In this document: piece by piece, positions 1 to 7,287 of the stretch
Layout: every line of letters begins with the position of its first letter
How positions within the stretch are numbered: the stretch's first letter is position 1
Source of the DNA: JANXVV01 sp038230975
Lineage (GTDB): Bacteria > Planctomycetota > Phycisphaerae > Tepidisphaerales > Tepidisphaeraceae
DNA length: 28,773 nucleotides
Direction of reading: 5' to 3'
Assembly (NCBI GenBank): GCA_038230975.1
Contig: JBBRMF010000035.1
Span: forward strand, 1-28,773
Made by a program: the position numbers and the translations under genes
The notes under the pieces: generated by a model
Told to the model about the DNA's origin: nothing
The model's database searches: none
What the model saw: the letters and a program-made list of their open reading frames with translations, nothing else

Positions 1-96
1 GGGGCGAGTGTCATTTAGCTCTGCAAGCGGTCTTTACCAGACTAATGCGTTCCCGAAGCCTTGATACTCTGTCTGGGTAAATTAGACTCTCATCGT

Positions 97-192
97 ATGG
101 CAGACGATACACCCTCATTAAGCATCGACAACGATTGGAAGAAACAAGCCCAGGAGGAAAAGCGCAAGTTGGTGGAGGAGCAGCAAAAGTAG
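97..192 (+). pseudogene. N-terminal part of DUF1844 gene, ended by in-frame TAG
   Basis: An ATG at 97 opens a 31-codon frame beginning MADDTPSLSIDNDWKKQ and ending EEQQK before TAG at 190-192. The short motif of the type IDxDWKxQAQxEK is the usual N-terminus of planctomycete DUF1844 proteins. The same frame continues without a shift past the TAG through an Ala/Pro-rich linker into the DUF1844 domain at 274-525, so only a single codon separates the two halves. Whether this is a real nonsense mutation, a sequencing error or a recoded stop cannot be told from the sequence. No strong Shine-Dalgarno precedes the ATG. Confidence 0.6.
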
Positions 193-273
193 GCTGCCGC
201 CGCAGCCGCCGCTCCGGCGCAGGAAGCGCTTGGCGATCCCCGGGCGGGTGCCGGGACACGGGGCCGGCGTGAG

Positions 274-525
274 TTGCCGCCCGTCAACTTCGGCACGATG
301 GTTCAATCCATCATGACGCAGGCGCTTTTCTATCTCGGAGATCTTTCTCCCGAAGGGGGTGAACCCATGCTCAATCTCGACCGGGCAAAGAACCAGATTG
401 ATACTTTAACTTTATTAGAGCAAAAAACCGTCAACAATCTTACCCCGGAAGAATCGCATATGCTGGATGCAGCACTGTACGAAGTGCGAATGCGTTACGT
501 AAATGTCGCATCGCAGTATATCTGA
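274..525 (+). CDS. DUF1844 domain protein (surviving C-terminal frame)
   Basis: This frame encodes the complete conserved DUF1844 segment: LPPVNFGTMVQSIMTQALFY, then LGDLSPEGGEPMLNLDRAK, a helix containing IDTLTLLEQKT and the closing EVRMRYV. The function of DUF1844 is unknown; members are small alpha-helical proteins. The start shown is a TTG; an in-frame ATG lies at 298. Neither has a convincing Shine-Dalgarno, which fits the view that the original start was the ATG at 97 and that the TAG at 190-192 separated the domain from its N-terminal tail. Expression would need reinitiation, readthrough or a new start. Confidence 0.7.
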   Translation: MPPVNFGTMVQSIMTQALFYLGDLSPEGGEPMLNLDRAKNQIDTLTLLEQKTVNNLTPEESHMLDAALYEVRMRYVNVASQYI

Positions 526-591
526 TGGGAACGGTGAACTACCGGCTACTGCTTCGCCATGCTTAAGAATTAGGGTTGTACGAGGGGGTGG

Positions 592-675
592 GTGCCGCAC
601 GTCGCGGTACTCCCAGACGTGCGTTTTGAGTATGTCCAGCACGCACAGGTCTCGGAGTACCGCGACCCGTGGTAC
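592..675. repeat. Large imperfect inverted repeat (REPIN/MITE-like)
   Basis: The left arm (592-624) and right arm (640-675) are reverse complements over about 33 positions with a few mismatches. The core CGCGGTACTCC on the left faces GGAGTACCGCG on the right, and GTGCGT faces a CACGCAC on the inner side. The loop is about 15 nt. Size and arm pairing suggest a dispersed non-autonomous element or REPIN rather than a terminator, as no T-run follows on either strand. Confidence 0.6.
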
Positions 676-800
676 GCTGAATTCTATGCGCGACAAAGCG
701 CGACGCGATTTTTTTGACAGTAAATTTTTGACGAAGTTCAAACTTCGCACTTGCGTTTCGTTGAACACAAGTTACTTTGCAGGCTCATGCAGGAGGCACA

Positions 801-836
801 ATGCTTCAGGCATGCGGGCATAACGTGATAATCTGA
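801..836 (+). CDS. Possible 11-residue leader ORF with strong SD
   Basis: AGGAGG at 791-796 lies 4 nt before ATG 801, the best Shine-Dalgarno in this part of the window. The frame reads MLQACGHNVII and stops at TGA 834-836, about 97 nt before the TPR gene start at 933. It could be a leader peptide, the remnant of a lost gene, or chance. No attenuator hairpin with a T-run is visible after it. Confidence 0.2.
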   Translation: MLQACGHNVII

Positions 837-932
837 GTTTGTTTCAAACGCTCGCCGAGCAATGATTGGCTTTTGCATTGAAGTGCGAAAGTCGGTTGCC
901 GGATCAGGATGATCCAGCGCACGGGGAAAGGC

Positions 933-3338
933 ATGGAAGCCATGGCGTCCGCACGTCCTCTGAACGCTCCAACTCGAAAAGCACCCGCCAAGCCATTCGC
1001 TCGCGCGAAGCAGCTTTGGCAGCTCCCCCTTCTTTTGACCTCGCTTGCGCTGTTTGGTTTTGCAGCCTATTTATTTGTCGATCCGAAGCCCGGTCTGACG
1101 ATCGACCAGAAGATCAATGTCGCTCGCGATTATCTCGTTCAGGAGCGACCGGATGCGGCCATCGAGCATCTCAACAAACTGCTGAACACCCAAAAGCTGG
1201 ACAAACTACACGAAGGACAAATCCACCTTTTGCTGGCCGAGGGGATCGCGGTGGCCGAGGAACAGAAGGATCGAAAGGTTAGAATCCCGCGCAAGCATGA
1301 GCAGATCATTGAGCAAACGCAATTGGCGTTGGCGAATGACATTCCCCCGAACTACGAGATTCATCGTCGATTGGCCGAGAGCTTCGAGGCGTTGCATAAC
1401 CTGCCAGCAGCCCTGAAACATTATCACTCGGCGATGGCTTTGGATCCGACGCACTCGATCCGAATGCACCGCAAGATCATCGATCTGCACCTGGAGCACG
1501 ACGATGCAGACGGCGCGGCAGCGGCCTTGGAAGAATATGTCGCCCGGACCGATCTGACCGACACCGAACGATCATGGGCGCTCTGTGAATCTGCCCACCA
1601 GAAAATCGACCATGGGAATTTCGCTGACGGCCGGGCACTTCTGGCGGATGCGGCAAAGTTGGGATCGGATTCAGTGGACCAGGGGCAGATCAACTTCTGG
1701 CTTGGGTACTGCGCCTGGAAGCTTGGCGACCCGGATGAATCAGAGCGACTGCTCCGTGTGGCCCGCGAGCAGATGCATTCACGGCATCCACTGGATGGCG
1801 ATGCGTGCTACGTGCTCGGTAAAATCTCCGCCGACAAACAGGATTGGAAAGTAGCCAATTCATATTACGAAGTGGTCGTCGTCAATCATCCTGATTCTCG
1901 AATGGCACCGTTGGCCCGATTGGGACGCGGCATTTGCCGTGTGGCGATGGCGCAGGATGAGCCCGGGTTAACCGATCTGCACAACCTGACCAATCGCTTG
2001 AATCAAACGGATGAAGCCAAGCTCGGCAAAGCTAAATTCCAGGACGAAGTCATTGCAGGATTGAGACAGGCCTGCGATATGTTGACGTTGCGCGGCAATT
2101 ATCAGGGGGCGCTCGAACTCCTCGCTTACGAACAAAGTTTGCAACCGACATTGCCTCCAACGTTTTTCTCGCGTTTGGGGAATGTGTATGAAAAGCGTGC
2201 CGATCAAGTCGAAAAAACGTCAGCCACCGCAAAGCCGGCCGATCAGATTAAGATGTTGCAGCAGGCGCGCGACTATCGCGCCAACGCGGGTGATGCCTAT
2301 GTGGCTTATTCTCGTACTCTGACCCTCACCGATGACAAAGAATACGGATACGGATTATGGCATGGCATCGATCTTTATGATCGCGCCGGTGACCTCCGTC
2401 GCGCGATTTCCGCATTGAAGTTGTTTGTCACCGAGCGCCCCCAGGATTCTCTCGCGCCCGAAGCGTTGTTGAGGCTGGGTCGCGCTTATCAGGCCATCGG
2501 TTCGTATGACGATGCGATCGCCGCATTCCAGCAGAACCTGTTCCGAAATCCCACCGCCCTCGCCGCCAGCAAATCAGCCGTGCCGTTGGCACAGGCCTAC
2601 ATTGCCAAGGGACCAGAGTTCTATGCGAAGGCCGAAAAAACGCTCAATGATGTGCTTGGAAATCCACTGATCACCCCTGAAGCTATTGAGTTTCGCCAAT
2701 CTCTGTTCGATCTCGCCCAGCTCTTTTACCGCACCAACCGATTTGAAGAGGCGATCTCGAAGCTTGAAGAACTGTCGTTGCGGTATCCGAAGGATGAGAA
2801 AATGGGACAGATCCTGTTCCTGATGGCCGACAGCTATCGCAAGAGCGCGCATCTCTTACTTGCCCCCACTGCAACGACGAAGCCCGGCGACGCCCCTCCC
2901 CCGATCGATCCTTCCGAAGCCATTTTAGCGAAGCGCTCGCGCCTTACGAAAGCCAAAGGGTTGTACAACCGTGTGATCGAACACGATCGTCGGTCCGAAC
3001 CAAAAGATGAAGTGGGAAGGCTCTACGAAAAGCTGAGCTATTTCTATCGCGCGGACTGCACCTACGACCTGGGAAATTACGCCGACGCGATTCCGTTGTA
3101 CGACACCGCCGCGTTTCGATACCAGGACGATCCATCCGCTCTTTCCGCCTACGTGCAAATTGTGAACTCCAACTGCGCCCTGGGCCTATTCGAGGATGCA
3201 CGAACCGCCAACGAACGCGCGAAAGTCCTGTTGAAAAAAATGCCGACCGAAGCATTCGCAGACGGCAGTTTCGCGATGCCAAAAGAGTATTGGCAGGAAT
3301 GGCTCAAGTGGACCGGGGACTCTGGGATATGGAAATGA
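933..3338 (+). CDS. Membrane-anchored tetratricopeptide-repeat protein
   Basis: The product is about 801 aa. Residues 1-28 are basic and Pro/Ala-rich, 29-48 form one hydrophobic segment (WQLPLLLTSLALFGFAAYLF), and the rest is alpha-helical with many TPR-like units. Clear ones start near residue 147 (LAESFEAL...ALDP), 511 (ALLRLGRAYQAIGSYDDAI) and 592 (FDLAQLFYRTNRFEEAISKL). The topology suggests a single-pass inner-membrane protein with a large TPR scaffold, probably outside the cytoplasm. Start 933 is preferred because GGGGA lies 5 nt upstream; ATG 909 is in frame but lies in a small hairpin. The gene is followed after 47 nt by a flgN-like gene and heads the flagellar cluster, so a role in flagellar assembly or envelope anchoring is possible but is only inferred from position. 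Confidence 0.8.
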   Translation: MEAMASARPLNAPTRKAPAKPFARAKQLWQLPLLLTSLALFGFAAYLFVDPKPGLTIDQKINVARDYLVQERPDAAIEHLNKLLNTQKLDKLHEGQIHLLLAEGIAVAEEQKDRKVRIPRKHEQIIEQTQLALANDIPPNYEIHRRLAESFEALHNLPAALKHYHSAMALDPTHSIRMHRKIIDLHLEHDDADGAAAALEEYVARTDLTDTERSWALCESAHQKIDHGNFADGRALLADAAKLGSDSVDQGQINFWLGYCAWKLGDPDESERLLRVAREQMHSRHPLDGDACYVLGKISADKQDWKVANSYYEVVVVNHPDSRMAPLARLGRGICRVAMAQDEPGLTDLHNLTNRLNQTDEAKLGKAKFQDEVIAGLRQACDMLTLRGNYQGALELLAYEQSLQPTLPPTFFSRLGNVYEKRADQVEKTSATAKPADQIKMLQQARDYRANAGDAYVAYSRTLTLTDDKEYGYGLWHGIDLYDRAGDLRRAISALKLFVTERPQDSLAPEALLRLGRAYQAIGSYDDAIAAFQQNLFRNPTALAASKSAVPLAQAYIAKGPEFYAKAEKTLNDVLGNPLITPEAIEFRQSLFDLAQLFYRTNRFEEAISKLEELSLRYPKDEKMGQILFLMADSYRKSAHLLLAPTATTKPGDAPPPIDPSEAILAKRSRLTKAKGLYNRVIEHDRRSEPKDEVGRLYEKLSYFYRADCTYDLGNYADAIPLYDTAAFRYQDDPSALSAYVQIVNSNCALGLFEDARTANERAKVLLKKMPTEAFADGSFAMPKEYWQEWLKWTGDSGIWK

Positions 3339-3385
3339 GTAAGTCGTTCGATGCGATTGTGAGTTGCAATTGAAAGGGTGCTGAA

Positions 3386-3838
3386 ATGGTGAGCAAAACT
3401 TTAGATCCGACCCTTATCGCCCTTGAGAAGCAACTGGGCTGCTACACACAGTTAGCGAAGCTGGCGGAACTGCAGCACGAGCATGTCCAGAACAATCAGA
3501 CCGAAGCGTTGCTGGAAGTCCTGGGCAAACGGCAGGGTGTGTTGGATCAGGTGGCGAGTCTGGAAGGAACGATTTCCGCAGCAAAACGACGATGGAGTGA
3601 TTACGTCGGAAAGCTTGACAGTGCCAGCCGGGCGCGCGCTGAAGGATTGCTGGCTCAGACTCGGGTATTGCTCGAACAAATCACGGCCGCCGATCGCAAT
3701 GATGCGCTCGTCCTTCAGCAACGTAAGCTCAACCTGGGCCGACAGATATCACAGGCAACCAACGCCCGACAAATCAATCGCACGTATGCCACTGCGGCGT
3801 ACGGGTCGACAAAATCCAAAATGGATATGAAGCAATAA
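3386..3838 (+). CDS. flgN: FlgN-like flagellar export chaperone
   Basis: This 150-aa, almost entirely helical protein has the length and pattern of FlgN, the export chaperone that keeps the hook-associated proteins FlgK and FlgL soluble in the cytoplasm. Typical traits are the N-terminal helix with LIALEKQLGCYTQLAKLAEL, a long central coiled coil (residues about 35-110) with LLAQTRVLLEQITAADRNDA, and a Gln/Lys-rich C-terminus. Sequence conservation in this family is low, so the call rests on pattern, length and the neighbouring flagellar genes. GAAAGGG lies 7 nt before the ATG. A kinase gene starts 9 nt downstream, indicating one operon. Confidence 0.72.
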   Translation: MVSKTLDPTLIALEKQLGCYTQLAKLAELQHEHVQNNQTEALLEVLGKRQGVLDQVASLEGTISAAKRRWSDYVGKLDSASRARAEGLLAQTRVLLEQITAADRNDALVLQQRKLNLGRQISQATNARQINRTYATAAYGSTKSKMDMKQ

Positions 3839-3847
3839 CAACCAACA

Positions 3848-4693
3848 ATGTCCACGCGTGCAACAACCTCTCCGGCCGAACAACTCCAGAGGATCGAGGA
3901 GCTGGGTCGAATCATTCTTGCGTACAGCGAAGTGATGGAAAAGCTCCAGCAATCGCACGAGCAATTGACCGAGATGGTCTCCGGACTGCAAGCGGAATTG
4001 AGCGAGAAAAATAAACTGCTCGAGCGTAAAGAACGGCTTGCAGCGCTCGGTGAAATGGCTGCCGGCATGGCCCATGAGATTCGCAATCCGCTCGGTGGCA
4101 TTCAGCTTTACGCATCACTTCTGGCCAAAGATGTAAACGCGATGCCGGCTTCACTTCAGTTAGTTCACAAAATTTCCGGAGGCGTGCGGCGATTGGAAGG
4201 CCTCGTAAGCCAGGTATTGAATTTCACGCGGGAAAGCCAGGTATCGCGAGCCGAAACCGATCTGGCGGAAATCATCGCGACGGCCATCGAACTGGCACAG
4301 CCAAAACGCATCGAGCATCGCGTCGACATTCAGCTCAAGGGTGAACCGCGCTTGATGGTGCGCGCGGATGAGCAACTGCTTGGGCAGGCGGTGCTCAACC
4401 TGTTGCTCAACGGCATTGAAGCCATGGAAAACGGGGGAACACTGTTCGTTCAGTTTGCCCGAGCCACGGAAGAAGACGGTGAAGCAAGACAACTGAAAGT
4501 GACGATCCGCGACAGCGGCCCGGGCATTCCAGTCGCGATCCTTGATCGAATCTTCAACCCGTTTTTTACGACAAAAGACTTCGGCACGGGATTGGGTCTT
4601 GCCATCGTGCATCGCATTATCGATGCGCACGACGGCACGATTACGGTCACCAACCCGCCCGGCGGCGGAGCGCAGTTTGAAATTTGGATTTGA
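3848..4693 (+). CDS. Soluble sensor histidine kinase, FlrB/FleS-like
   Basis: This 281-aa kinase has no membrane segment. Residues 10-65 form a coiled coil with no obvious PAS core, followed by the H-box LAALGEMAAGMAHEIRNPLG with phospho-acceptor His76. The N-box (NLLLNGIEAM, around Asn188), the G1 box (DSGPGIP, 222-228), the F-box (FNPFFTTK) and the G2 box (GTGLGLAI, from 246) are all intact, so it should be an active HisKA/HATPase_c kinase. Its place between flgN and an NtrC-type regulator and just before flgB matches FlrB/FleS/FlgS, cytoplasmic kinases that couple flagellar assembly to sigma-54 transcription. The partner is most likely the regulator at 4834. No clear Shine-Dalgarno precedes the ATG. 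Confidence 0.88.
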   Translation: MSTRATTSPAEQLQRIEELGRIILAYSEVMEKLQQSHEQLTEMVSGLQAELSEKNKLLERKERLAALGEMAAGMAHEIRNPLGGIQLYASLLAKDVNAMPASLQLVHKISGGVRRLEGLVSQVLNFTRESQVSRAETDLAEIIATAIELAQPKRIEHRVDIQLKGEPRLMVRADEQLLGQAVLNLLLNGIEAMENGGTLFVQFARATEEDGEARQLKVTIRDSGPGIPVAILDRIFNPFFTTKDFGTGLGLAIVHRIIDAHDGTITVTNPPGGGAQFEIWI

Positions 4694-4697
4694 GGTT

Positions 4698-4750
4698 GTC
4701 AGTGGTCAGTGGTCAGTGGTCAGTGGTCAGTGGTCAGTGGTCAGTGGTCA
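4698..4750. repeat. Heptamer tandem repeat, seven GTCAGTG copies
   Basis: Seven perfect head-to-tail copies of GTCAGTG run from 4698 to 4746, followed by a partial copy. Degenerate units related to ACTGACA continue at about 4782-4815. The array starts 5 nt after the kinase stop codon and lies between the kinase and regulator genes. The same unit, as its complement CACTGAC, recurs at 7247-7274 and in decayed form near 25965-25985. The form resembles the short tandemly repeated heptamers known from cyanobacteria. Confidence 0.95.
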
Positions 4751-4833
4751 CTTGCGAAGTCGAGAAGATAGAGATTTCTTTCAACTGACAACTGACGACT
4801 GGCAAATAATAACTGACAAATATGGAGTAAAGC

Positions 4834-6207
4834 ATGGCAAGAATTCTCGTCGTGGATGACCAGGAAATGATGCGTGACTCGCTCGCGGCGACTCTTGCGC
4901 GTGAAGGCCACGAGGTCGTTGCGGCAGGAGATGGTCAGGCAGCCGTGTCGCGATTGACCGGATCTCGCTTCGATCTGCTGATTTCAGACTTGAAGATGCC
5001 CAGGATGACCGGCATCGAGTTGCTCGCGGAGGCTAAAAAAATCCGACCGGAAATGCCTGTCGTTCTCATGACCGCTTTCGCCACCGTCAGCAATGCGGTC
5101 GAGGCGATGAAACTCGGAGCCTACGACTACATTCAAAAGCCTTTTGATGGGGAGGAAATCAAACTCCTGGTCGATCGCACTTTGGAGCATAGTCGACTGG
5201 TCAAGGAAAATGCCGTGCTTCGCCGTATGAATGAAAACAACGGCCCGCGCCCCGTGATCGGTGGCGGGCAAGGCATGGCGGAAGTGAAAAAGAAAGTCGA
5301 GCTGGTGGCAAAGAGCAACGCCACGGTGCTGATCTGCGGCGAATCGGGCACCGGTAAAGAGATGGTCGCCCGCGCCATTCATTTCGCCTCGGCCCGCTGC
5401 GAAAAACCGATGCTTGCGGTCAACTGTGCGGCTCTTTCAGAGAACCTGCTCGAATCGGAATTATTCGGTCATGAAAAGGGCGCCTTCACTGGGGCAGATC
5501 GCCTTCGTCGTGGAAGATTTGAGTTGGCCGATGGAGGTTCGATTCTGCTTGACGAGATCAGCGAAATCGCCCCATCACTTCAAGCCAAGCTCCTGCGAGT
5601 TTTGCAGGAAAGCGCGTTCGAACGAGTGGGTTCCAGCGTGACGCAGGAAGTTGACGTGCGGGTGATCGCGACGACAAATCGCGATCTGGGCAAGGAAGTC
5701 AAAGAAGGCCGTTTCCGGCAGGATTTGTTTTATCGGCTCAATGTGGTGCCCATCGATTTGCCTCCGTTGCGCGATCGGGTTGAAGATATTCCCGAACTCG
5801 TACGCCATTTCCTGCACGCCATCTCGAAGCGTGAGTCCAATGTCTTTCGACATATCGAACCGGAAGCAATTCGCCTGCTGCAGAAATATGCATGGCCGGG
5901 CAATGTACGCGAATTACAGAACATCATCGAGCGCGCCGGTGTGCTCGAAAGCGAAGCGGGGGTCGTACGGGCGACCACGCTCGAACCCTGGCTTAAGACG
6001 CACGGCGACCTTGGTTCAACCGGTGCGAATCTCGCCGGGCGGCCGCTGGCGGATATCGAAAAACAGGTGATTCTGAGCACTTTGGAACGGTTCAAGGGCC
6101 ATCGCATCAAAACCGCGACGGCATTGGGAATCGGCATTCGCACGCTCGGAATGAAATTGAAAAAGTGGCGAGAAGAAGAAACCAATCTGATGGAACTAAG
6201 CGCATAG
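4834..6207 (+). CDS. Sigma-54 response regulator, FlrC/FleR-like
   Basis: The 457-aa product has the full NtrC layout: receiver (1-115) with acidic pair DD at 8-9, phospho-acceptor Asp52, Thr80 and Lys102; sigma-54 AAA+ domain (about 140-370) with Walker A GESGTGKE (169-176), the sigma-54 contact loop GAFTGA (216-221) and Walker B GSILLDE; and a C-terminal Fis-type helix-turn-helix (about 415-450) with TATALGIGIRTLGMKLKKW. It should bind DNA and open sigma-54 promoters when phosphorylated by the kinase at 3848. A near-perfect -24/-12 promoter lies directly downstream, before flgB, which strongly supports a role as flagellar activator. GGAG lies 9 nt before the ATG. Confidence 0.92.
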   Translation: MARILVVDDQEMMRDSLAATLAREGHEVVAAGDGQAAVSRLTGSRFDLLISDLKMPRMTGIELLAEAKKIRPEMPVVLMTAFATVSNAVEAMKLGAYDYIQKPFDGEEIKLLVDRTLEHSRLVKENAVLRRMNENNGPRPVIGGGQGMAEVKKKVELVAKSNATVLICGESGTGKEMVARAIHFASARCEKPMLAVNCAALSENLLESELFGHEKGAFTGADRLRRGRFELADGGSILLDEISEIAPSLQAKLLRVLQESAFERVGSSVTQEVDVRVIATTNRDLGKEVKEGRFRQDLFYRLNVVPIDLPPLRDRVEDIPELVRHFLHAISKRESNVFRHIEPEAIRLLQKYAWPGNVRELQNIIERAGVLESEAGVVRATTLEPWLKTHGDLGSTGANLAGRPLADIEKQVILSTLERFKGHRIKTATALGIGIRTLGMKLKKWREEETNLMELSA

Positions 6208-6216
6208 AGTGCGCCC

Positions 6217-6231
6217 TGGCGCGAAAATTGC
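6217..6231 (+). promoter_or_regulatory. Sigma-54 (-24/-12) promoter of flgB operon
   Basis: TGGCGCGAAAATTGC matches the sigma-54 consensus TGGCACG-N4-TTGC at every fixed position except one (G for A), with exact spacing between the GG and GC elements. It lies 76 nt before the flgB start and 10 nt after the sigma-54 activator gene. Transcription would begin about 12 nt downstream of the GC, near 6243. The enhancer sites bound by the activator cannot be identified by eye. Confidence 0.8.
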
Positions 6232-6307
6232 GCGACCATACGGGGCTTCCATCGTTGATTGCCGATGAAATCAATTGGCATGCGGTTTGACTTTGCGAGG
6301 TTATCTT

Positions 6308-6709
6308 ATGTTTCTGGAAAAGCTGATGAATCAGACGAGCGCCCCGGTTTTGGAGCAGATGCTTCAATTTACCGAGGCACGCGCCAAGCTCTTGAGTGAG
6401 AATGTCGCGAATGTCGATGTTCCCGGATATCGACAGAAGGATCTGGATGTCAAAAAGTTCGAAGGCATGCTTCGGCGGCGCGTCGATCTTCGAGATTCAT
6501 CAGATCCCGGGTCAACCGGGTTTGACGATCTGACCGCCGCCGTCGAGCACCCGACGACCGGCATTCTTTCGCATGACGGCAATAACCGTTCTATGGAATT
6601 GCTCATGAGCGATCAGGCCAAGAATGGCATGCTGCACAATATGATCATCGAGTTGCTCCGAAAGCAGTTTCAACAGATGGACATGGCATTGAAAGAACGC
6701 GTCAGCTAG
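6308..6709 (+). CDS. flgB: Flagellar basal-body rod protein FlgB
   Basis: FlgB forms the proximal rod of the flagellum. This 133-aa protein has the normal length and the N-terminal rod-protein signature LLSENVANVDVPGYRQKDLD (family pattern NxANxxTPGY), a variable middle, and a C-terminal helix MIIELLRKQFQQMDMALKER that is typical of FlgB. The start at 6308 gives the usual N-terminus MFLEKLMNQTSAPVLEQML and has GAGG 9 nt upstream; an upstream alternative start at 6275 is unlikely. It is the first gene after the sigma-54 promoter, followed after 85 nt by flgC. Confidence 0.93.
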   Translation: MFLEKLMNQTSAPVLEQMLQFTEARAKLLSENVANVDVPGYRQKDLDVKKFEGMLRRRVDLRDSSDPGSTGFDDLTAAVEHPTTGILSHDGNNRSMELLMSDQAKNGMLHNMIIELLRKQFQQMDMALKERVS

Positions 6710-6794
6710 ATGGTTGCGCGTGCTGATCACGCGCGGTGATTTACCCGGATAGTCGAAATTAGAAGTGATGTGACTTCAAATCAGAAAGCCCTTT

Positions 6795-7199
6795 ATGTTT
6801 GACTCACTTGACATCAGCAGTAGTGCATTGACCGCCCAGCGTATTCGGATGGACACGATCGCGGCAAATACCGCGAACATGAACACCACGCACGATGCGG
6901 CTGGCAAACCCAATCCGTATCGCCGCCGTTTTGCGGTCTTTGCACCCGGTCAGCCGGACAATCACAATGCCCCTGGGGTGCATGTCGAGCAAATTAAAAT
7001 GGACGATGCCGCGTTTCGAAAGGTCCATGATGAGACCAATATCGACGCGGATAAAGATGGAAATGTTTCATATCCAAATATCGATTTGTCCATCGAATAC
7101 GTTAATATGCTGGAAGCCTCTCGAGCCTATGAAGCGAATGTCACGACGATGGAAGTGAATAAATCCATGTTGAATGCGGCATTGAGGTTGATTGCCTAA
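6795..7199 (+). CDS. flgC: Flagellar basal-body rod protein FlgC
   Basis: FlgC is a proximal rod subunit. The 134-aa product starts MFDSLDISSSALTAQRIRMD, followed by the N-terminal signature IAANTANMNTT, where most FlgC proteins have NIANxxTT. The C-terminal half has the typical FlgC segment GNVSYPNIDLSIEYVNMLEA and ends EVNKSMLNAALRLIA, the family's C-terminal helix. Gene order flgB-flgC-fliE is conserved in many bacteria. Only a weak AAAG precedes the ATG. Confidence 0.95.
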   Translation: MFDSLDISSSALTAQRIRMDTIAANTANMNTTHDAAGKPNPYRRRFAVFAPGQPDNHNAPGVHVEQIKMDDAAFRKVHDETNIDADKDGNVSYPNIDLSIEYVNMLEASRAYEANVTTMEVNKSMLNAALRLIA

Positions 7200-7246
7200 G
7201 ACGTCCGTTGTCAGGGGTCCGTACTCAATCGTAGAAATGCATTTAC

Positions 7247-7274
7247 CACTGACCACTGACCACTGACCACTGAC
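7247..7274. repeat. Heptamer tandem repeat, four CACTGAC copies
   Basis: Four perfect CACTGAC units lie in the flgC-fliE gap and end 13 nt before the fliE ATG, where a Shine-Dalgarno would be expected. The unit is the reverse complement of the GTCAGTG array at 4698-4746, so the two arrays are in opposite orientation. A degenerate related unit is present at 7210 (tcaggggtcc). Confidence 0.93.
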
Positions 7275-7287
7275 CAATACTGTAAAA

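Larger units (their letters stand above)
526..932. other. 407-bp non-coding stretch before flagellar cluster
   Basis: No frame here looks like a gene. It holds a large imperfect hairpin (592-675), a TTGACA box at 714-719 without a matching -10, a perfect palindrome with arms CGAAGTT and AACTTCG at 732-747, a Shine-Dalgarno-led 11-codon frame at 801-836, and a small hairpin GGATCA/TGATCC at 901-915 that covers the alternative start at 909 of the next gene. It probably contains the promoter of the TPR-flgN transcription unit, but no promoter can be fixed by eye. Confidence 0.5.

Noticed and set aside
33..81. Inverted repeat TTTACCAGAC / GTCTGGGTAAA before the DUF1844 gene
   Set aside because: Only about 10 pairs with a bulge and a long loop; no T-run or known motif, so no function can be assigned.
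11..259. Minus-strand frame of 82 codons over the DUF1844 N-terminus
   Set aside because: No family motif, high Arg/Pro content typical of an antisense shadow, and it covers the real plus-strand frame.
503..823. Plus-strand frame of 106 codons in the non-coding stretch
   Set aside because: It runs through the 592-675 hairpin, has no ribosome site and no recognisable motif; likely chance.
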